Of a DNA stretch of 64,000 nucleotides, positions 32,876 through 43,549 are shown in pieces. The stretch is from the NCBI GenBank assembly GCA_963585895.1, contig CAUZXS010004326.1:1-64000 (forward strand), written 5' to 3'. Source of the stretch: Sepioteuthis lessoniana. Taxonomy: Eukaryota > Mollusca > Cephalopoda > Myopsida > Loliginidae. Under the pieces are notes generated by a model that had not been told where the DNA came from, did not search any database, and saw nothing but the letters and a program-made list of their open reading frames with translations. Every line of letters starts with the position of its first letter. Positions within the stretch are counted from its first letter, which is position 1. Position numbers and translations under genes: made by a program.

Positions 32876-33551
32876 TGAGGGTGAGTCAAAAAGTAATGTC
32901 TTTCTTTAGTACAGAAATGATTACCAATATAAAAACATGTATCATATATCAAAATGAAGCTGGTCCTCTGTGGATCACATCCCTACTTCTCAATATAGTC
33001 ACCATTTCTCTCAATAGTAATATTCCACCTTTGAATGAGAGTATATATCCCTACCTTATAAAATTCTGACATCATGTTTCATGGGGCTGAAGAGAAGATA
33101 GTTTCAAGGTGCTAAATCTGGTGAGTATGAAGGATGTGGTAAAGTTTTCCACCCAAATAAGGTGATTGTCTCTCTTGTCCTGTGCTTGTGTGTAGTCAAG
33201 CATTGTCCTGAAAAAGAAGGGCATTATTGATTGGCAAGATTTAGCACCTTCAGACTATCATCTCTTCATCCCCATGAAAGAGAGCTTAAGAGTCAAACAT
33301 TATGCCAGTGATGAGGAAGTAAAAATTGCAGTGATTAAGTGGCTCAAAGAACAGTCAACAGAATTTTATGAGGCAAGGAAACATGCTCTCAGTCAAAGGT
33401 GGAATATTGCTATTGAGAGAAACTGACTTTGTTGAGAAGTAGGGATGTGATCCACAGAGGATCAGCTTCATTTTGATGTATGATAAATGTTTCTGTGTCA
33501 GTAATTATCCCGGTACTAAAGAAAAAGGCATTACTTTTTGACTCACTCTCA
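32876..33551. mobile_element. Palindromic mariner derivative
   Basis: Ends are inverted repeats 'gagggtgagtcaaaaagtaa' (left) and the complement of 'ttactttttgactcactctc' (right), flanked by TA at 32874-32875 and 33552-33553. Both arms carry the C-terminal end of a mariner transposase, pointing outward. The right arm reads DWQDLAPSDYHLF, EEVKIAVIKWLKEQ and LSQRWNIAIERN on the plus strand from 33230. The left arm read on the minus strand shows a QDN-type motif near 33200, a LAP...LFSP match near 33115, and TLIQRWNITIERNGDYIE near 33030. The N-terminal half of the gene is absent. It looks like two 3' halves joined tail to tail, about 676 bases in all. Confidence 0.88.
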
Positions 33552-33554
33552 TAC

Positions 33555-33557
33555 ATA

Positions 33558-33603
<46 letters not shown>
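33555..33603. repeat. (TA)n microsatellite
   Basis: About 22 TA units directly beside the right end of the mariner derivative. 33604-33957 holds nothing recognised. Confidence 0.95.
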
Positions 33604-33605
<2 letters not shown>

Positions 33606-33957
33606 GCCATGGGTGTCTGCTGTGTGGTTTGAGGGTAATTATGGTCCCACTTCTAATTAGCAGGTCATTTACACACTCCTGAGTTTAACCTTCTTACTAT
33701 AGGTAGGGAATCATGCAATGGGTTGTAGTCTCTGATAAGGCAAAGGCAGCATCTTTTTTAAGAGAAAATGTCTATCATGTAATATAGTTATTATTTACTT
33801 AGCTTAGCTGAAACGCAAGACCAGAAGTATAGGGCACCAAGTGTGAATCAAACTCACTAACAATAGTCTGCTAGTCTTACTAACTTTTAGACCACATGAG
33901 GTACCCTTTTTATGTAACATGGTTGCTGGTAGGATATTTTCCAAATATATACTAAGG

Positions 33958-34168
33958 GAAGTCCCTGTGGCATACTGGCTAATGTGCTAGAGTTCAATTT
34001 TCAATCACGCAATTATATTCACTTTCGGACTTATACCTTTAGGAAAGGTATGACTTCCCTTATCTCCGCCCCCAGATATGGGTTAATAGTTCTATTATGC
34101 TTCTAAAAGGATAATTTTGGCATTAAATAACCTATGAATATTGATATGTCATTAAACAAAGATTGCAA
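33958..34168 (+). mobile_element. SINE family B, copy B5
   Basis: Head 'gtccctgtggcatactggct', body 'ttcggacttatacctttagg', tail 'attttggcattaaataacct' and 'tattgatatgtcattaaaca'. About 15 bases are missing from the head after 'aatgtgctagag'. Confidence 0.87.
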
Positions 34169-34499
34169 ATATATCCGTTTGTTTCATTTTTTGAAAAGTC
34201 ACAGTAAGTGTCCTTGTGACATTCGCACATTTAAGCAAAAATTCATGAGTTGGTTTGTTGGTTTTAGGGCATGTCACCTCTTGTTAAGTTATTTATGTTG
34301 AAATCAGTTGAACAATTAGTCTCTAATTATATATAGAACAAAAATTTATCTTCACAATCATTTGAAACACTTCATACTTACCTGCAATATCAATGTTTTA
34401 AGAGCCAATGTATTAATAAAGTTTCCAATAATTTTTAACAAGTAAACATTTCATACTTAGTTGTTATGCCAATGTATTAAAAAGTTCACTATCAGTTTA

Positions 34500-34690
34500 A
34501 ACATTATCCTAAATTGATCTATTTGACATAAAGATGGGACCCTAACAGGTACTATCACTCTAGATCAGAGTGGAACTGGAGGTAATGATAATGAAGGTGA
34601 TTCTACACTTCTCAGAGCTCCAGAACTGGAGTCTCATCACCAAATGCAGTTTAGTGTTATACTCAGGACAAAGATTCAGTCTATCATATA
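34500..34690 (-). mobile_element. SINE-like family C, copy C6 (head)
   Basis: Minus-strand fragment: 'atctatttgacataaagatg', 'cagagtggaactggaggtaa', 'cagagctccagaactggagt' and 'agtgttatactcaggacaaa'. Tail units and the outer end of the head are missing. Confidence 0.75.
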
Positions 34691-34781
34691 TATTCTCAAA
34701 CAGATAAAATATATCTATTTTCTCTTTCTTCTTTCTGTTAATCAATATTAACTTTATATTTATCTATATTCATATTTAAAA

Positions 34782-35012
34782 TGGAAGTAATCCCCATGGA
34801 GTAATGGCTAACATGCAGGACTGCAAACTTGAATTAAGCAAGTTTGAACTCCAGTTGCACTATTATGTTCATTTTCTAATTAATACCCTTGGGAAAGGCA
34901 TGAACCCTCTTATCTCTCCAGTTATGGGTTAAATAGTATCACTACTGGTCTTCATCAAGGATGATTTTGGCTTTGATTAACCCATGAAGGTTGATATGCC
35001 ATTAAACAAAAA
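34782..35012 (+). mobile_element. SINE family B, copy B6
   Basis: Head 'ccccatggagtaatggctaa', T-arm-like 'gtttgaactccagttgcact', body 'aatacccttgggaaaggcat', tail 'gattttggctttgattaacc' and 'aggttgatatgccattaaac'. 35013-35485 holds nothing recognised. Confidence 0.88.
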
Positions 35013-35499
35013 AAACATATTTAAACAAAGAGACCATATTTAAAATCTTTAAAAACTTATTTGGACAACTTTAATTTTTTAGTCTTTTAGTCGTTTGAAT
35101 TTCTTAGATGAAGCATCCTCATTAGTTCCTTACTAGTTTTTCTTTCATCTTAATTTTGTTGCTTGTTCACACCTAGACCTAGTAGTATTTGTAGTAGATG
35201 TAGTAGTAAATACAAGTGGCAGTACAAATTTTCTTCAGTTCAATATTTCTACAGTTCCAAGAACAGAGGCAAAAAGAGGTTGAGAATGGGTTTCTGTGAC
35301 TGTCATTTGACATCCTATGGGACCCCTAACGAACTTGCCAATTCTCTAAGGGAGATAATTATTTATGGTATTCCTTCAGATGTAATAGTTTTGTTTGAAT
35401 TTATTTGATTAGGCATTATCATTATTATCAATTTTTGATTAGTATCTCTTTCATCTTCTTTTTGTTGTTTGTTTACATCTAGTAGAAGTAGTAGTAGAT

Positions 35500-36020
35500 T
35501 GCCCAGTTGGCTGGGGCTGTAGAATACACTGACAGCATCTCTGCAGAGGGGTAAAATCCTCCCAATGAGTGTCCTGAGTATGACATTGAACAATCTGATG
35601 GTGAGGTTCCAGTAATGCTGGAGCTTTGGGGAATGCAGAGTACTTCTTCATTGCCATCGCTCCCAGGTCCACTCTGGCCCAAAGTAGTAGCACCTGATAA
35701 GGGTCCTATCTATGGGTCAAATAGAACTAAACTGCATTCTTATGTTAAACTCAATTACTTGAAATAGAACTGTTTTGACATTTAAATTGCATACTTATGC
35801 TAAACTGAATTGTTTGAAAAGAACTGTTTTGATATTTAACTGTGTGTGGATAAAAACTATACTGATACTAAACTGAATTGTTTAAAATATTTTTGATGAG
35901 TAAACTATGTACTTATGCTAAACTGAATTGTTTAAAATAGAACTGATTATTTGAATAAAAATGAATTTGGTGTTAAATAACCTACAAAGCTTGATATGCC
36001 ATAAAACCCAAACAACCAAC
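35500..36020 (+). mobile_element. SINE-like family C, copy C7
   Basis: Flanked by a 14-base imperfect target duplication (35486-35499 and 36021-36034, one mismatch, 'aagtagt.gtagat'). Head 'tgcccagttggctggggctg', centre 'atgctggagctttggggaat', three or four tail-side units, shared tail with 'ttgatatgccataaaaccca'. The minus-strand frames across it are artefacts. Confidence 0.92.
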
Positions 36021-36257
36021 AAGTAGTTGTAGATGTAATAGTCTTAAGTTGTTTGAAGTTAGTTCGTAGATTAATCATTATTATTGTTTTGTTTTCCTTT
36101 CAGCTTTTTTTTGTTGTTTAGATTTAATAATATTCATAGATGTAATAGGCTTGTTTGAATTTCTTTGATGAAATATTGTCATTGTTATTAATTTTTGATG
36201 AGTATGTCTTTCATCTTATTTTTGTTGCTTGTTTACATCCAATAGTATTAATAGATG

Positions 36258-36478
36258 TAAAAGTAAAAAGTAAAGTTGGTGATCGTAATCATGGGCGACC
36301 AGAAGGCTCCCTTTTCAATAGCTACTACACCGAGGTGTAAGGGAGGGTGCTACTCCTTTCCCTGGATTGCTAAACTTTACCCTTGATACATACCTTATAA
36401 TGCTGAGTGTTAAGCAAGGAGGTATTAAGTACCATTGTTTAAGTCTTTGGTATGACTCGACCTGGGATTGAACCCCAA
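36258..36478 (-). mobile_element. SINE family A, copy A3
   Basis: Minus-strand copy from 'aagttggtgatcgtaatcat' through 'gctcccttttcaatagctac' to the T-arm 'cgacctgggattgaacccc'. The outer tRNA-like part beyond the B-box is missing. Confidence 0.85.
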
Positions 36479-36611
36479 AATTATTTGAATATCTTAGATG
36501 AAGCATTAACAATAATTTGTGACTAGTCTTTTTCATCCATCTTATTTTTGTTGCTTTTTACTATGACACTCATGTTGTTTTGTCATTCTATAACCATTAC
36601 AAGGAAGAATC

Positions 36612-37026
36612 TAGTCACCCTGTTAGCTGAGGCAGGAGAATATGCCAACTGCACCTTTGCAGAGGGGTAAGACCCTCCCCAGTGAGTGTCCTGGGTATGG
36701 CACTAAACTATCTGATATTGACACTCCAGTCCTGGAGCTTTGAAAGTTTGGAATACCCCTTCATTGACATTACTCTCAGGTCCACTCTGACCCAAACTGA
36801 TTGTACCTGTTAGGGTTCCATCTAGAGGTCTAACAGGTCTATTCTATTATTTACTATACTTGAAGCCATTTATCTGTGTACAAACAATTGATTAATATTG
36901 AATAATATTACTAGTATTAGATAGCAATACTTGAAACCATTTAACCGTGTGCAAATGAATGAATAATATTGAATTGAATAATTAGTATCAGATAGCAATA
37001 CTTGAAACTATTTAGTATTGTGGTAT
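36612..37026 (+). mobile_element. SINE-like family C, copy C8 (first part)
   Basis: Head 'caccctgttagctgaggcag', 'gcagaggggtaagaccctcc', followed by tail-side units with 'agatagcaatacttgaaacc'. It ends at an LTR-like fragment instead of the shared tail. Confidence 0.8.
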
Positions 37027-37364
37027 TGTTGGAATTCTTTTGTAAAGCTCAGCAGCTATAAGTCAGCACTTATTTGCATAAAAGCGATGAGTTATAAGTT
37101 GAAGTGGGATTATATGGACGTTGGGGCATTCCATTATTCGCAAGTGGCTAAGTCCATTCTCTGGTCAGTGATTGGTTGCTGACCCAGGGAATGAGTATAT
37201 TAGTGTATATATATATTGACTTGTTTCAGTCATGTTACAGGTTCAGTGTTAAGTTACCGCCCGTTTTATTTTTTGTCTGCCCGCTGGACGCTAGCTGGGG
37301 CTGCTGAGCTGGTAAGTGTTATTATTATTGGTGTTTATTCTGCACATTAGAGTGGTGACTTCTA
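37027..37364 (+). repeat. LTR fragment with PBS-like end
   Basis: Starts TGTTGGAATTC. A TATA box 'gtgtatatatatattgac' is near 37204 and CG-containing sequence ('taccgcccgttttat', 'ctggacgctagctgg') follows. 'gcacattagagtggtgactt' near 37341 resembles the LTR end plus 'agtggtgacccc' primer site of the 10-kb element. Internal retroelement sequence then stops. Probably a truncated 5' LTR of another Ty3/gypsy element. Confidence 0.5.
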
Positions 37365-37832
37365 TTAGTATAGCATTAAACTTTACCTGATGGTGAGGCT
37401 CCAGTCCTGGCACTTTGAAGAATATGAAGTATTCCTTCACTACACTTACGGGTCAACTCTGACCCATAGTGGTAGTATCTGTTATTGTCCCATCTATGGG
37501 TCAAAGAGAACTATTCAGTCATTTACTAGGAATTATTGATAGTGATTTGAAATCATACAAGTTGTTTGTATTACATAGGAATACTTGATAAATAAAAATA
37601 TTAATGTTTAATAGCAATACAGGAAACCATTTAACTGTGTGCAAATAAATGATTTATAGCAAATAGAATTATTAGTGTTAGATAGTAAAACAAGAAATAA
37701 TTTAATTGTTTGCAATCAAGTAATTAATATTAAATTGAATTATTAGTATTAAGTAAAAGCATTTCACTGTGAGGAAAGAGAGCTCTGGCACATATTAAAA
37801 TAATGTTACCTACAAACTATTTCCTTACAAAT

Positions 37833-37866
<34 letters not shown>

Positions 37867-37912
37867 TAAACAGGATCTAGCATTGAATAACCTACAAGGG
37901 TTGATATGCCAT
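37365..37912 (+). mobile_element. SINE-like family C, copy C8 (second part) or separate copy
   Basis: Begins within the family head at 'gcattaaactttacctgatg'. It carries 'gggtcaactctgacccatag', several tail-side units, a (TA)n tract at about 37837-37863 and the tail 'tagcattgaataacctacaa' with 'ggttgatatgccatgaaac'. Confidence 0.8.
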
Positions 37913-37959
37913 GAAACAACAAAAGAATCTAGACTACAAAATAATTTGAATTGCATCTG

Positions 37960-39150
37960 CTAACAGGCTTTGTTGGTCTAATTGGTAAAGTTGGTAAATT
38001 GGTAAAAAAGAGATAGGACACAAGTTAAAATCTTCTTGGAGCTTATATCTTTGGTTTAATTGGTAAAGTTCTCTCTATGTCAGCTTCCAAAAGAGATTGG
38101 ACACATGACCTTCTTGGAGCCTACTTCTTTAATCAAATGTGTAAAGTTCTATCCATGTCAAATAACAACAAAGTTTGGACACAAAACCTACTTGGAACCA
38201 ACTTCTTTGTGTTGTATTTTGGCCTTCGACCCAAACAAAAATGCCATTCCAAGGTGATGCACCGGAAGGAAGTGACACATTCTAATGGCAGTTATGAGAG
38301 GAAATTGTGTGGGCGGAAATTGGCTGATGAAATGGGACGAGGTAAAAAATTCCCATGGTACACTCATAGACTGATGCACCGGAAGAAAGTGACCTGTGAA
38401 CTGCATGACAGTTATTTCTGCTTGATGATGATCAAACATGCCATTTCAAAGATCGAGTAGGCGATTCAGCAGGCGTTGAACTATTATATAACTCAGTCAA
38501 GATAGAAGTTCCAGTTAGAGATCGGACGGAGTTATAGACGAGATGTGGTAGGGAAAGCCACACCAGGCCGAAGGGGCTCGGGGCCCCCGATTGAGTTGGG
38601 GCCCAGAGAAGTTGTTGATAAGATGCAGTAAAGAAAGCCATCATCCAGCAGAGAGCTGGGCCCCAGGGCCTCCGGTTGAGCAGTGCTTCAGAACGAGAAA
38701 GACACAATGCTGACGGCCATAAGAGTGGGGTCAAAATATTACAGTTTATGTTCGGTTTCCAGCTCCTGCTCACAGTAAAACCCCACACAACCTTTTCGAA
38801 CCCTTACAAATAAAGTGAGAGGTACAAATATTTTTCTAAAGAAGTCTTCCTGCATTTTTATTATTGTGTCGTTATGATACTGCATATGACCATATAACAC
38901 TTTGGTCTAATTGGTAAAGTTCTATGTCAGATTCCAAAAGAGATTGGACACAAGTTTAAATCTTCTTGGAGACTACTTCTTTTGTCTAATGGGTAAATTT
39001 CTCTCCATATCAGATTCCCAAAAAGATTGAATATTAGTTAAAATCTTGTTAGAGGCTACTTTTTTGGTCTAATGGGCAAAGTTCTTTCCATGACAGATTC
39101 CAAAAGAGAAAAGACGCAAGTTAAAATCTTGTTAATGGCTACATTTTTAT
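37960..39150 (+). repeat. 80-base tandem satellite split by a solo LTR
   Basis: Units of 'ttggtctaattggtaaagtt' + 'ctctccatgtcagattccaa' + 'aagagattggacacaagtta' + 'aaatcttcttggagcctact'. Three units precede 38210 and about three follow 38900. The interruption is exactly the solo LTR plus a 5-base duplication, and the unit phase is restored when they are removed. Confidence 0.9.
38210..38899. mobile_element. Solo LTR
   Basis: 690 bases starting TGTTGTATTTTGG and ending ATATAACA, flanked by a perfect 5-base duplication CTTTG (38205-38209 and 38900-38904). It has GC-richer sequence, two copies of 'tgatgcaccggaag.aagtga' (about 38259 and 38374) and two of a 'gggcccagagaag'-like segment. AATAAA near 38808 suggests plus orientation. 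No coding capacity. Formed by recombination between LTRs of a lost element. Confidence 0.88.
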
Positions 39151-39214
39151 TCCAGATTCTTTTTGCTTAAATAACAAATATAAAAACTATTTGATATGAC
39201 AAAAAATTTAATGG

Positions 39215-39722
39215 GTGCACTTGGTTGGTTGGTTGGTTGGTTGGTTGTTTTGTTTCATGGCATATCAACTCTTTTTGGGTCATTTAATGCTGAATTAAAT
39301 TTCAAACAATTCAGTTTTGTATAAGTATAGTTTTTGTTTACAAATGGTTAAATGTCAAAACCGTTCTATTTCAGCAAAAGATAGACAGTTCTATTTCAAA
39401 CAATTCAGTTTAGCATAAGTATGCAGTTTCAATGTCAAAAACAGTTCTTTTTCAAACAATTCAGTTTAGCATAAGTACACTGTTTAGTTCTATTTCACCA
39501 AGTGATTGGATCCAAACAAGTGCTACCACTTCAGGCCAGAGTGGGCCTAGGAGCAATGGCAAAGAAGGAGTACTCTGCATTCCCCAACACTCAAGCATTA
39601 CTGGAACCTCACCATTAGATTGTTCAATGTCATATCCAGGACACTCATTGAGGGAGTCTTACCTCTCTGCAGAGAAGCAGTCGGTGTATTCTACAGCACC
39701 AGCTGGATGGGCAAGGGTGCAC
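39215..39722 (-). mobile_element. SINE-like family C, copy C9
   Basis: Minus-strand copy. A (TTGG)n run at 39219-39246 borders the tail 'catggcatatcaactctttt' and 'gggtcatttaatgctgaat'; tandem units follow ('caaacaattcagtttagcat'); the head runs 'ttcaggccagagtgggccta' to 'tctacagcaccagctggatg'. Confidence 0.88.
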
Positions 39723-39799
39723 TTGGTATTACAGTTATCATCATAGGAAATAGAATTAACAATTTTAATTTAAAACCTGGATGAAGCTGTTTGCATTTG

Positions 39800-39955
39800 A
39801 AAAAAGTATGAATCCATCTGTTTTTCTCCAGCAATCAGTAAATAAGAGGGCAGACTGACTTCTTCAGCCTTAGTTCAGCAACCAGTCTAGGAGAGGGAAA
39901 ACCAGCTTTACTCTGTTTAAAAATTTGCTTTGTGTCACATTATTGTCTGTGGCCA
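39800..39955 (+). mobile_element. SINE family D, copy D3 (3' half)
   Basis: 'aaataagagggcagactgac', 'ttagttcagcaaccagtcta', 'ggagagggaaaaccagcttt' and 'aaaatttgctttgtgtcaca' match the reverse complement of D2. The tRNA-like head is absent. Confidence 0.8.
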
Positions 39956-39957
39956 AA

Positions 39958-40145
39958 GTGACAGTTCCTGTGGCATAGTGACTAACATGTTGGTATGTAA
40001 CATTACAAGTAAGAAAGTTCAAATACCAATCACACTATTATATTCCTTTTTAGATTTATACCCTTAGCATAGGGTATAAAATCCTTTTATTCCACAAGGT
40101 ATGAGTTAAATATTGAGTTGAGTCATAGATAATTTTCATTTTGTA
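39958..40145 (+). mobile_element. SINE family B, copy B7
   Basis: Head 'tgacagttcctgtggcatag', 'gactaacatgttgg', T-arm-like 'gttcaaataccaatcacact', body 'tatacccttagcatagggta'. The shared tail is lost. Confidence 0.8.
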
Positions 40146-40204
40146 AAATATAATTCATTCATGAATAATTTAACAATGAATTAATTTCAATCAATCGTAT
40201 ATAA

Positions 40205-40620
40205 TTTATTTTCTGTGAAGCTCTAACTGCAGAGCTTCATCCTTATCAATTCAGTACCTTTTGCCCAGAACATTGCCATAAAATCCCATTTTTTATCACC
40301 TGTAATGATCATTTCTCTGCTTTGAAAGAAAACTCATTGTCATGGATGTGTGATCTTCTTTATTCTTCTCACTATAAGAATGAGGAATCCAAATACTCAC
40401 ATTGCCCACTTGTACTATCTTTTTCAAGTGGTGGCAGGTTGTAGATTGCAATGTGTTGACTGCATTCCACCAATTCTCTTAAAGCACCTTAAACTTTCTT
40501 AACTGTTTCAGTTGCATTTTTGTTATTCTTGAACTCTTACAACATTATATGTTGAATATTCACTTTCACTTCCTCCATTTTAGGAGCATGAGATCATAGA
40601 TTAAATTATGATGCACGCTT
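40205..40620 (-). pseudogene. Decayed mariner transposase
   Basis: Read on the minus strand, stretches such as KVNIQHIMLYEFKNNKNATET near 40545, SMTMSFLSKQRND near 40315 and LDKDEALQLELH-like residues near 40225 follow the order of a mariner transposase (N-terminal helix-turn-helix, then the region of the first catalytic aspartate). Many stops and shifts are present, and the C-terminal half and terminal repeats were not found. Confidence 0.6.
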
Positions 40621-40734
40621 TTTCACTATTGAAGTAAGAATGATCGATGAAGGTACTCTTCAATCAAGTCCCTTATCCCCTCAGTCATCCTTTGAACAGT
40701 AGTTATATTATATATCACTGCTGTTCTTCTTCAA

Positions 40735-40800
40735 TGATGGATTTTGCATTAAATAACCAATAAAGGTTGATTTACTATTAAACAAAGAAATCAAACCAAA
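40735..40800 (+). mobile_element. Shared SINE tail fragment
   Basis: 'ggattttgcattaaataacc' then 'aaaggttgatttactattaa' and 'aaatcaaaccaaaccc' match the B/C tail. No head is recognisable. Confidence 0.6.
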
Positions 40801-40914
40801 CCCTTAATCAGGTAATTTCGTGTAGCATTTAAAACATTTAAATGCATAGTTACAACTTGCTTTTAAAAAAGTGGAAATTATTTATGAGTCAACCCATTAG
40901 TACAACAACTGTTC

Positions 40915-41000
40915 CTCTATGAGGATGGCTTTTGCATTAAATAAGCTGTGAAGGTTGATATGGAATTTTAAAAAAGAAACAAAAACCAAACCAACCAGCG
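40915..41000 (+). mobile_element. Shared SINE tail fragment
   Basis: 'atgaggatggcttttgcatt', 'aaataagctgtgaaggttga' and 'aaccaaaccaacc' match the B tail. From 41001 to 42047 the DNA is very AT-rich, with short ATT/CATT-type simple runs and no gene. Confidence 0.6.
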
Positions 41001-42047
41001 GTGGAGATGTTTGGTAAATACAATATATTTTTAATAATAAGGTGAAAGAAGAACTTTTGAAAATTTAAATATCATTTTTATTAAATTTTATATATCAAAA
41101 AATTGAAATTAAAATTTTCCCTTTTTATCTATTCTACTTAAATTTTATATATATTGTTATTAGATTTGTCATATTTTTATGAAATTTTTCATTTTATATT
41201 AGATTTAAGAATTTTTGTATTAAACTCACAATTACTAAGTTTAAGATTTTATCTAAGTTTTATCAAATTTTGCATATTTATTAAGATCTTATATTTTTAT
41301 GAAATTTATGTAAAATAATCCATTTAATCTAAAGATATATATTTTTAAAAACTAAATTCATCATTCTATTTATTTTTTAATCCTATTTTACATCTTTTCT
41401 TGAGAAATTTTTCTTGAATTACCCAGTGGGTATGAGGATTGAATTTTAAACCTCTAGCTCTCTAGGTCAGTGTTGTAACCACTGACCTTTCCACTGACCA
41501 GTTGCAAACCAAAATGTATTCTGTATAATTGTCCACTTCTCAGAATCTGAAAACAGCTATCAATTTGACCATTTGGTTGGTCAGTGGCTTATTCTTCCCA
41601 TTTGTCATTCATTCTCAATCTTATTCGTTCATCCAATCATTTTCCCATTCAACTTCTTATACACTCACTCATTCATTCATTTACATTCTCAAGAATGGAT
41701 CTTTTCATCTTCAGATTGATGCTTTTATATTCTTCTTCACTCAGAAAATAATTCATTCATTAATTCAACCATTTGCTGTGTCACCCATTATTATTATTCA
41801 AATAAATTCCATCTTATAAATATTTATCCACTCACTCAATAATGACTCAGTTGCGAGGCCAGAAGCCTGGCATATTTGAGTAACAAAGTTCAAAAGATAA
41901 GCTTGTTATATATTGATGTACTCAGACTAGTGTCCTAATCTTTGTTGCAACTGTTTGTGGCACAGTGGTACTGAAGGCAAAAAAGTAAAATTTGCTTGCA
42001 GTTGCTTCTGCAAGATTAAATAGTATTAACTCAATTTCTGACTGATT

Positions 42048-42268
42048 GGGGGGGGGACTCCCTGTAGTGTACCATCTAATATGCTGAACTGGAACATTGT
42101 AGTAAATGAGTCCAAACTCCAGCCTCACAATTATTTTCACTTTCAAATTAATACCATTTGGAAAGGTATGAACCCTCTTATCTCCCTAGCTATAGGTTAA
42201 ATAGTACTATTGTTCTTCTACAAGGATGGCTTTGGCATTAAATAATCCATGAAACAAAGAAACCAAAT
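42048..42268 (+). mobile_element. SINE family B, copy B8
   Basis: Head 'gactccctgtagtgtaccat', 'ctaatatgctgaactggaac', body 'ttaataccatttggaaaggt', tail 'ggctttggcattaaataatc'. A run of nine G bases precedes the head. Confidence 0.87.
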
Positions 42269-42481
42269 TAAACTACTTGTTTTTATAGTAATATTTCAGT
42301 TATTGTACCTTCCAGTATTTGTTGTATACCCACATATGCAAGTGGTAACATAATCAAAGATAATGAACAAACGAAACACTTTTTTATAAAAATATATCTC
42401 TCACATTTTATTCTCAAAAGGGTTGATGTTTCTGTGGTGTGTGAGAGATGGCTGAAGACAAGGACAGACTGCTATATTGAC

Positions 42482-42715
42482 TCAACTTCTTCTCTTGACC
42501 ATAGCATGCTGAGTTATCTTCAAGAACCCACTTAGCACTTCTTCTGCATCTTGGCTGGGGTTGCTCAACCGGGGCGTTCTCAGTCTGTAAGCTGCTCTCA
42601 CTCTGGCCTTCCTATATCCAAATGACTCAACTGCCGCCAGCATCTGCCTATATTCTTTCATAACACCCACTTGCTTCCGCTTCTTCTTCCACTTATTTAC
42701 ACAGGTGGATCTCTG
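42482..42715 (-). CDS. Unidentified coding-like exon
   Basis: A minus-strand frame with coding-like composition and higher GC than its surroundings. It opens at an AG near 42715 and reads RSTCVNKWKKKRKQ, then MKEYRQMLAAVESFGYRKAR, AAYRLRTPRLSNPSQDAEEV and LSGFLKITQHAMVKRRS before a TGA at 42482-42484. No family was recognised. It lacks features of the repeats defined here and sits between SINE copies B8 and A4. It could be the last coding exon of a host gene with its 3' UTR toward lower coordinates, or a retrocopy fragment. A polypyrimidine tract before the presumed acceptor is weak, so the exon model is tentative. Confidence 0.35.
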   Translation of the reverse strand, partial: QRSTCVNKWKKKRKQVGVMKEYRQMLAAVESFGYRKARVRAAYRLRTPRLSNPSQDAEEVLSGFLKITQHAMVKRRS

Positions 42716-42761
42716 ATTAATGGCTCGGTCAAGGGGTCAATATATAACACATTTTCAAGTA

Positions 42762-43022
42762 AGTAAAATAAAGTTGGCGACTGTGGTCGAAGGTGACCCG
42801 AAGGCTCCCTTTTCGATAGCTACTACACCAAGGTGTAGGGGAGGGTGCTACTCCTTTCCCTAAATTGCTTCACTTTGCCCTTGATCCATACCTTACAATG
42901 CTGAGTGTTAAGCAAGGAGGCATCAAGTTTCATTTTTTGAGTCTTTAGTATGACTCGACCTGGGATTGAACCTAGGTCTCCTGGGCTATTAGCAAATACT
43001 CTAACCATCATGCCAATGCCCA
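42762..43022 (-). mobile_element. SINE family A, copy A4
   Basis: Minus-strand full-length copy: 'taaagttggcgactgtggtc', 'gaaggctcccttttcgatag', 'atgctgagtgttaagcaagg', T-arm 'cgacctgggattgaacctag', and tRNA-like end 'aatactctaaccatcatgcc'. Confidence 0.9.
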
Positions 43023-43224
43023 GAATTTTGGAATTTTACGCCAAATCCTTTATTCAATCCTCAAAAGTAGATTGTTCTCATTCTGCTGTCCATCTTTAGA
43101 GGAAATCTCCAATCAGTTAATTCTTCTGAGTTAATTGATTCCATATCAGATTCCTTATCATATTCCTTATCAGACCCAGGGAACTAGTGTATTTCTCAAG
43201 ATTCATCTGCATAGTTGGATGACC

Positions 43225-43545
43225 TGAAAAAGTATATTTATCATACTCTCCTGCTATTTTCAGAATTTGACACAAGGTAATTTTTAAACAAAGAACCTCT
43301 TATGTATGTATGGATGGTGTAAAAAGTAGTTTTGCTCCATGGCATTTTTCTTTATAGCAATGCCTTAGTCATTAACTAATAGACTTGACTCTCTCTCTTT
43401 TAGATGATGAGGTAGGTACTGTTTTAGGAGAGAGTTCCTTGAAGCAAGGTTCATTTATCTCACATGACTTGGTAGCCAGGAAAACGTATTTATCCAACCC
43501 TCTACAGTGCTGGAATATGGCACTGTGTCATTTTAATGTGGGGAA
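43225..43545 (-). mobile_element. Decayed SINE family D pieces
   Basis: 'tttgacacaaggtaattttt' near 43267 and 'tatttatccaaccctctaca' near 43490 resemble tail-side parts of D1 and D2. The region is too diverged for exact ends. Confidence 0.4.
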
Positions 43546-43549
43546 CCCT

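Noticed and set aside
35363-35693. Minus-strand frames with Cys- and Pro-rich residues
   Set aside because: They lie on the head of SINE-like copy C7; the same translations recur at 19.5 and 23.2 kb.
38077-38788. Frames of 118-127 codons on both strands
   Set aside because: They cross the satellite/solo-LTR boundary or lie wholly in the solo LTR; no domain.
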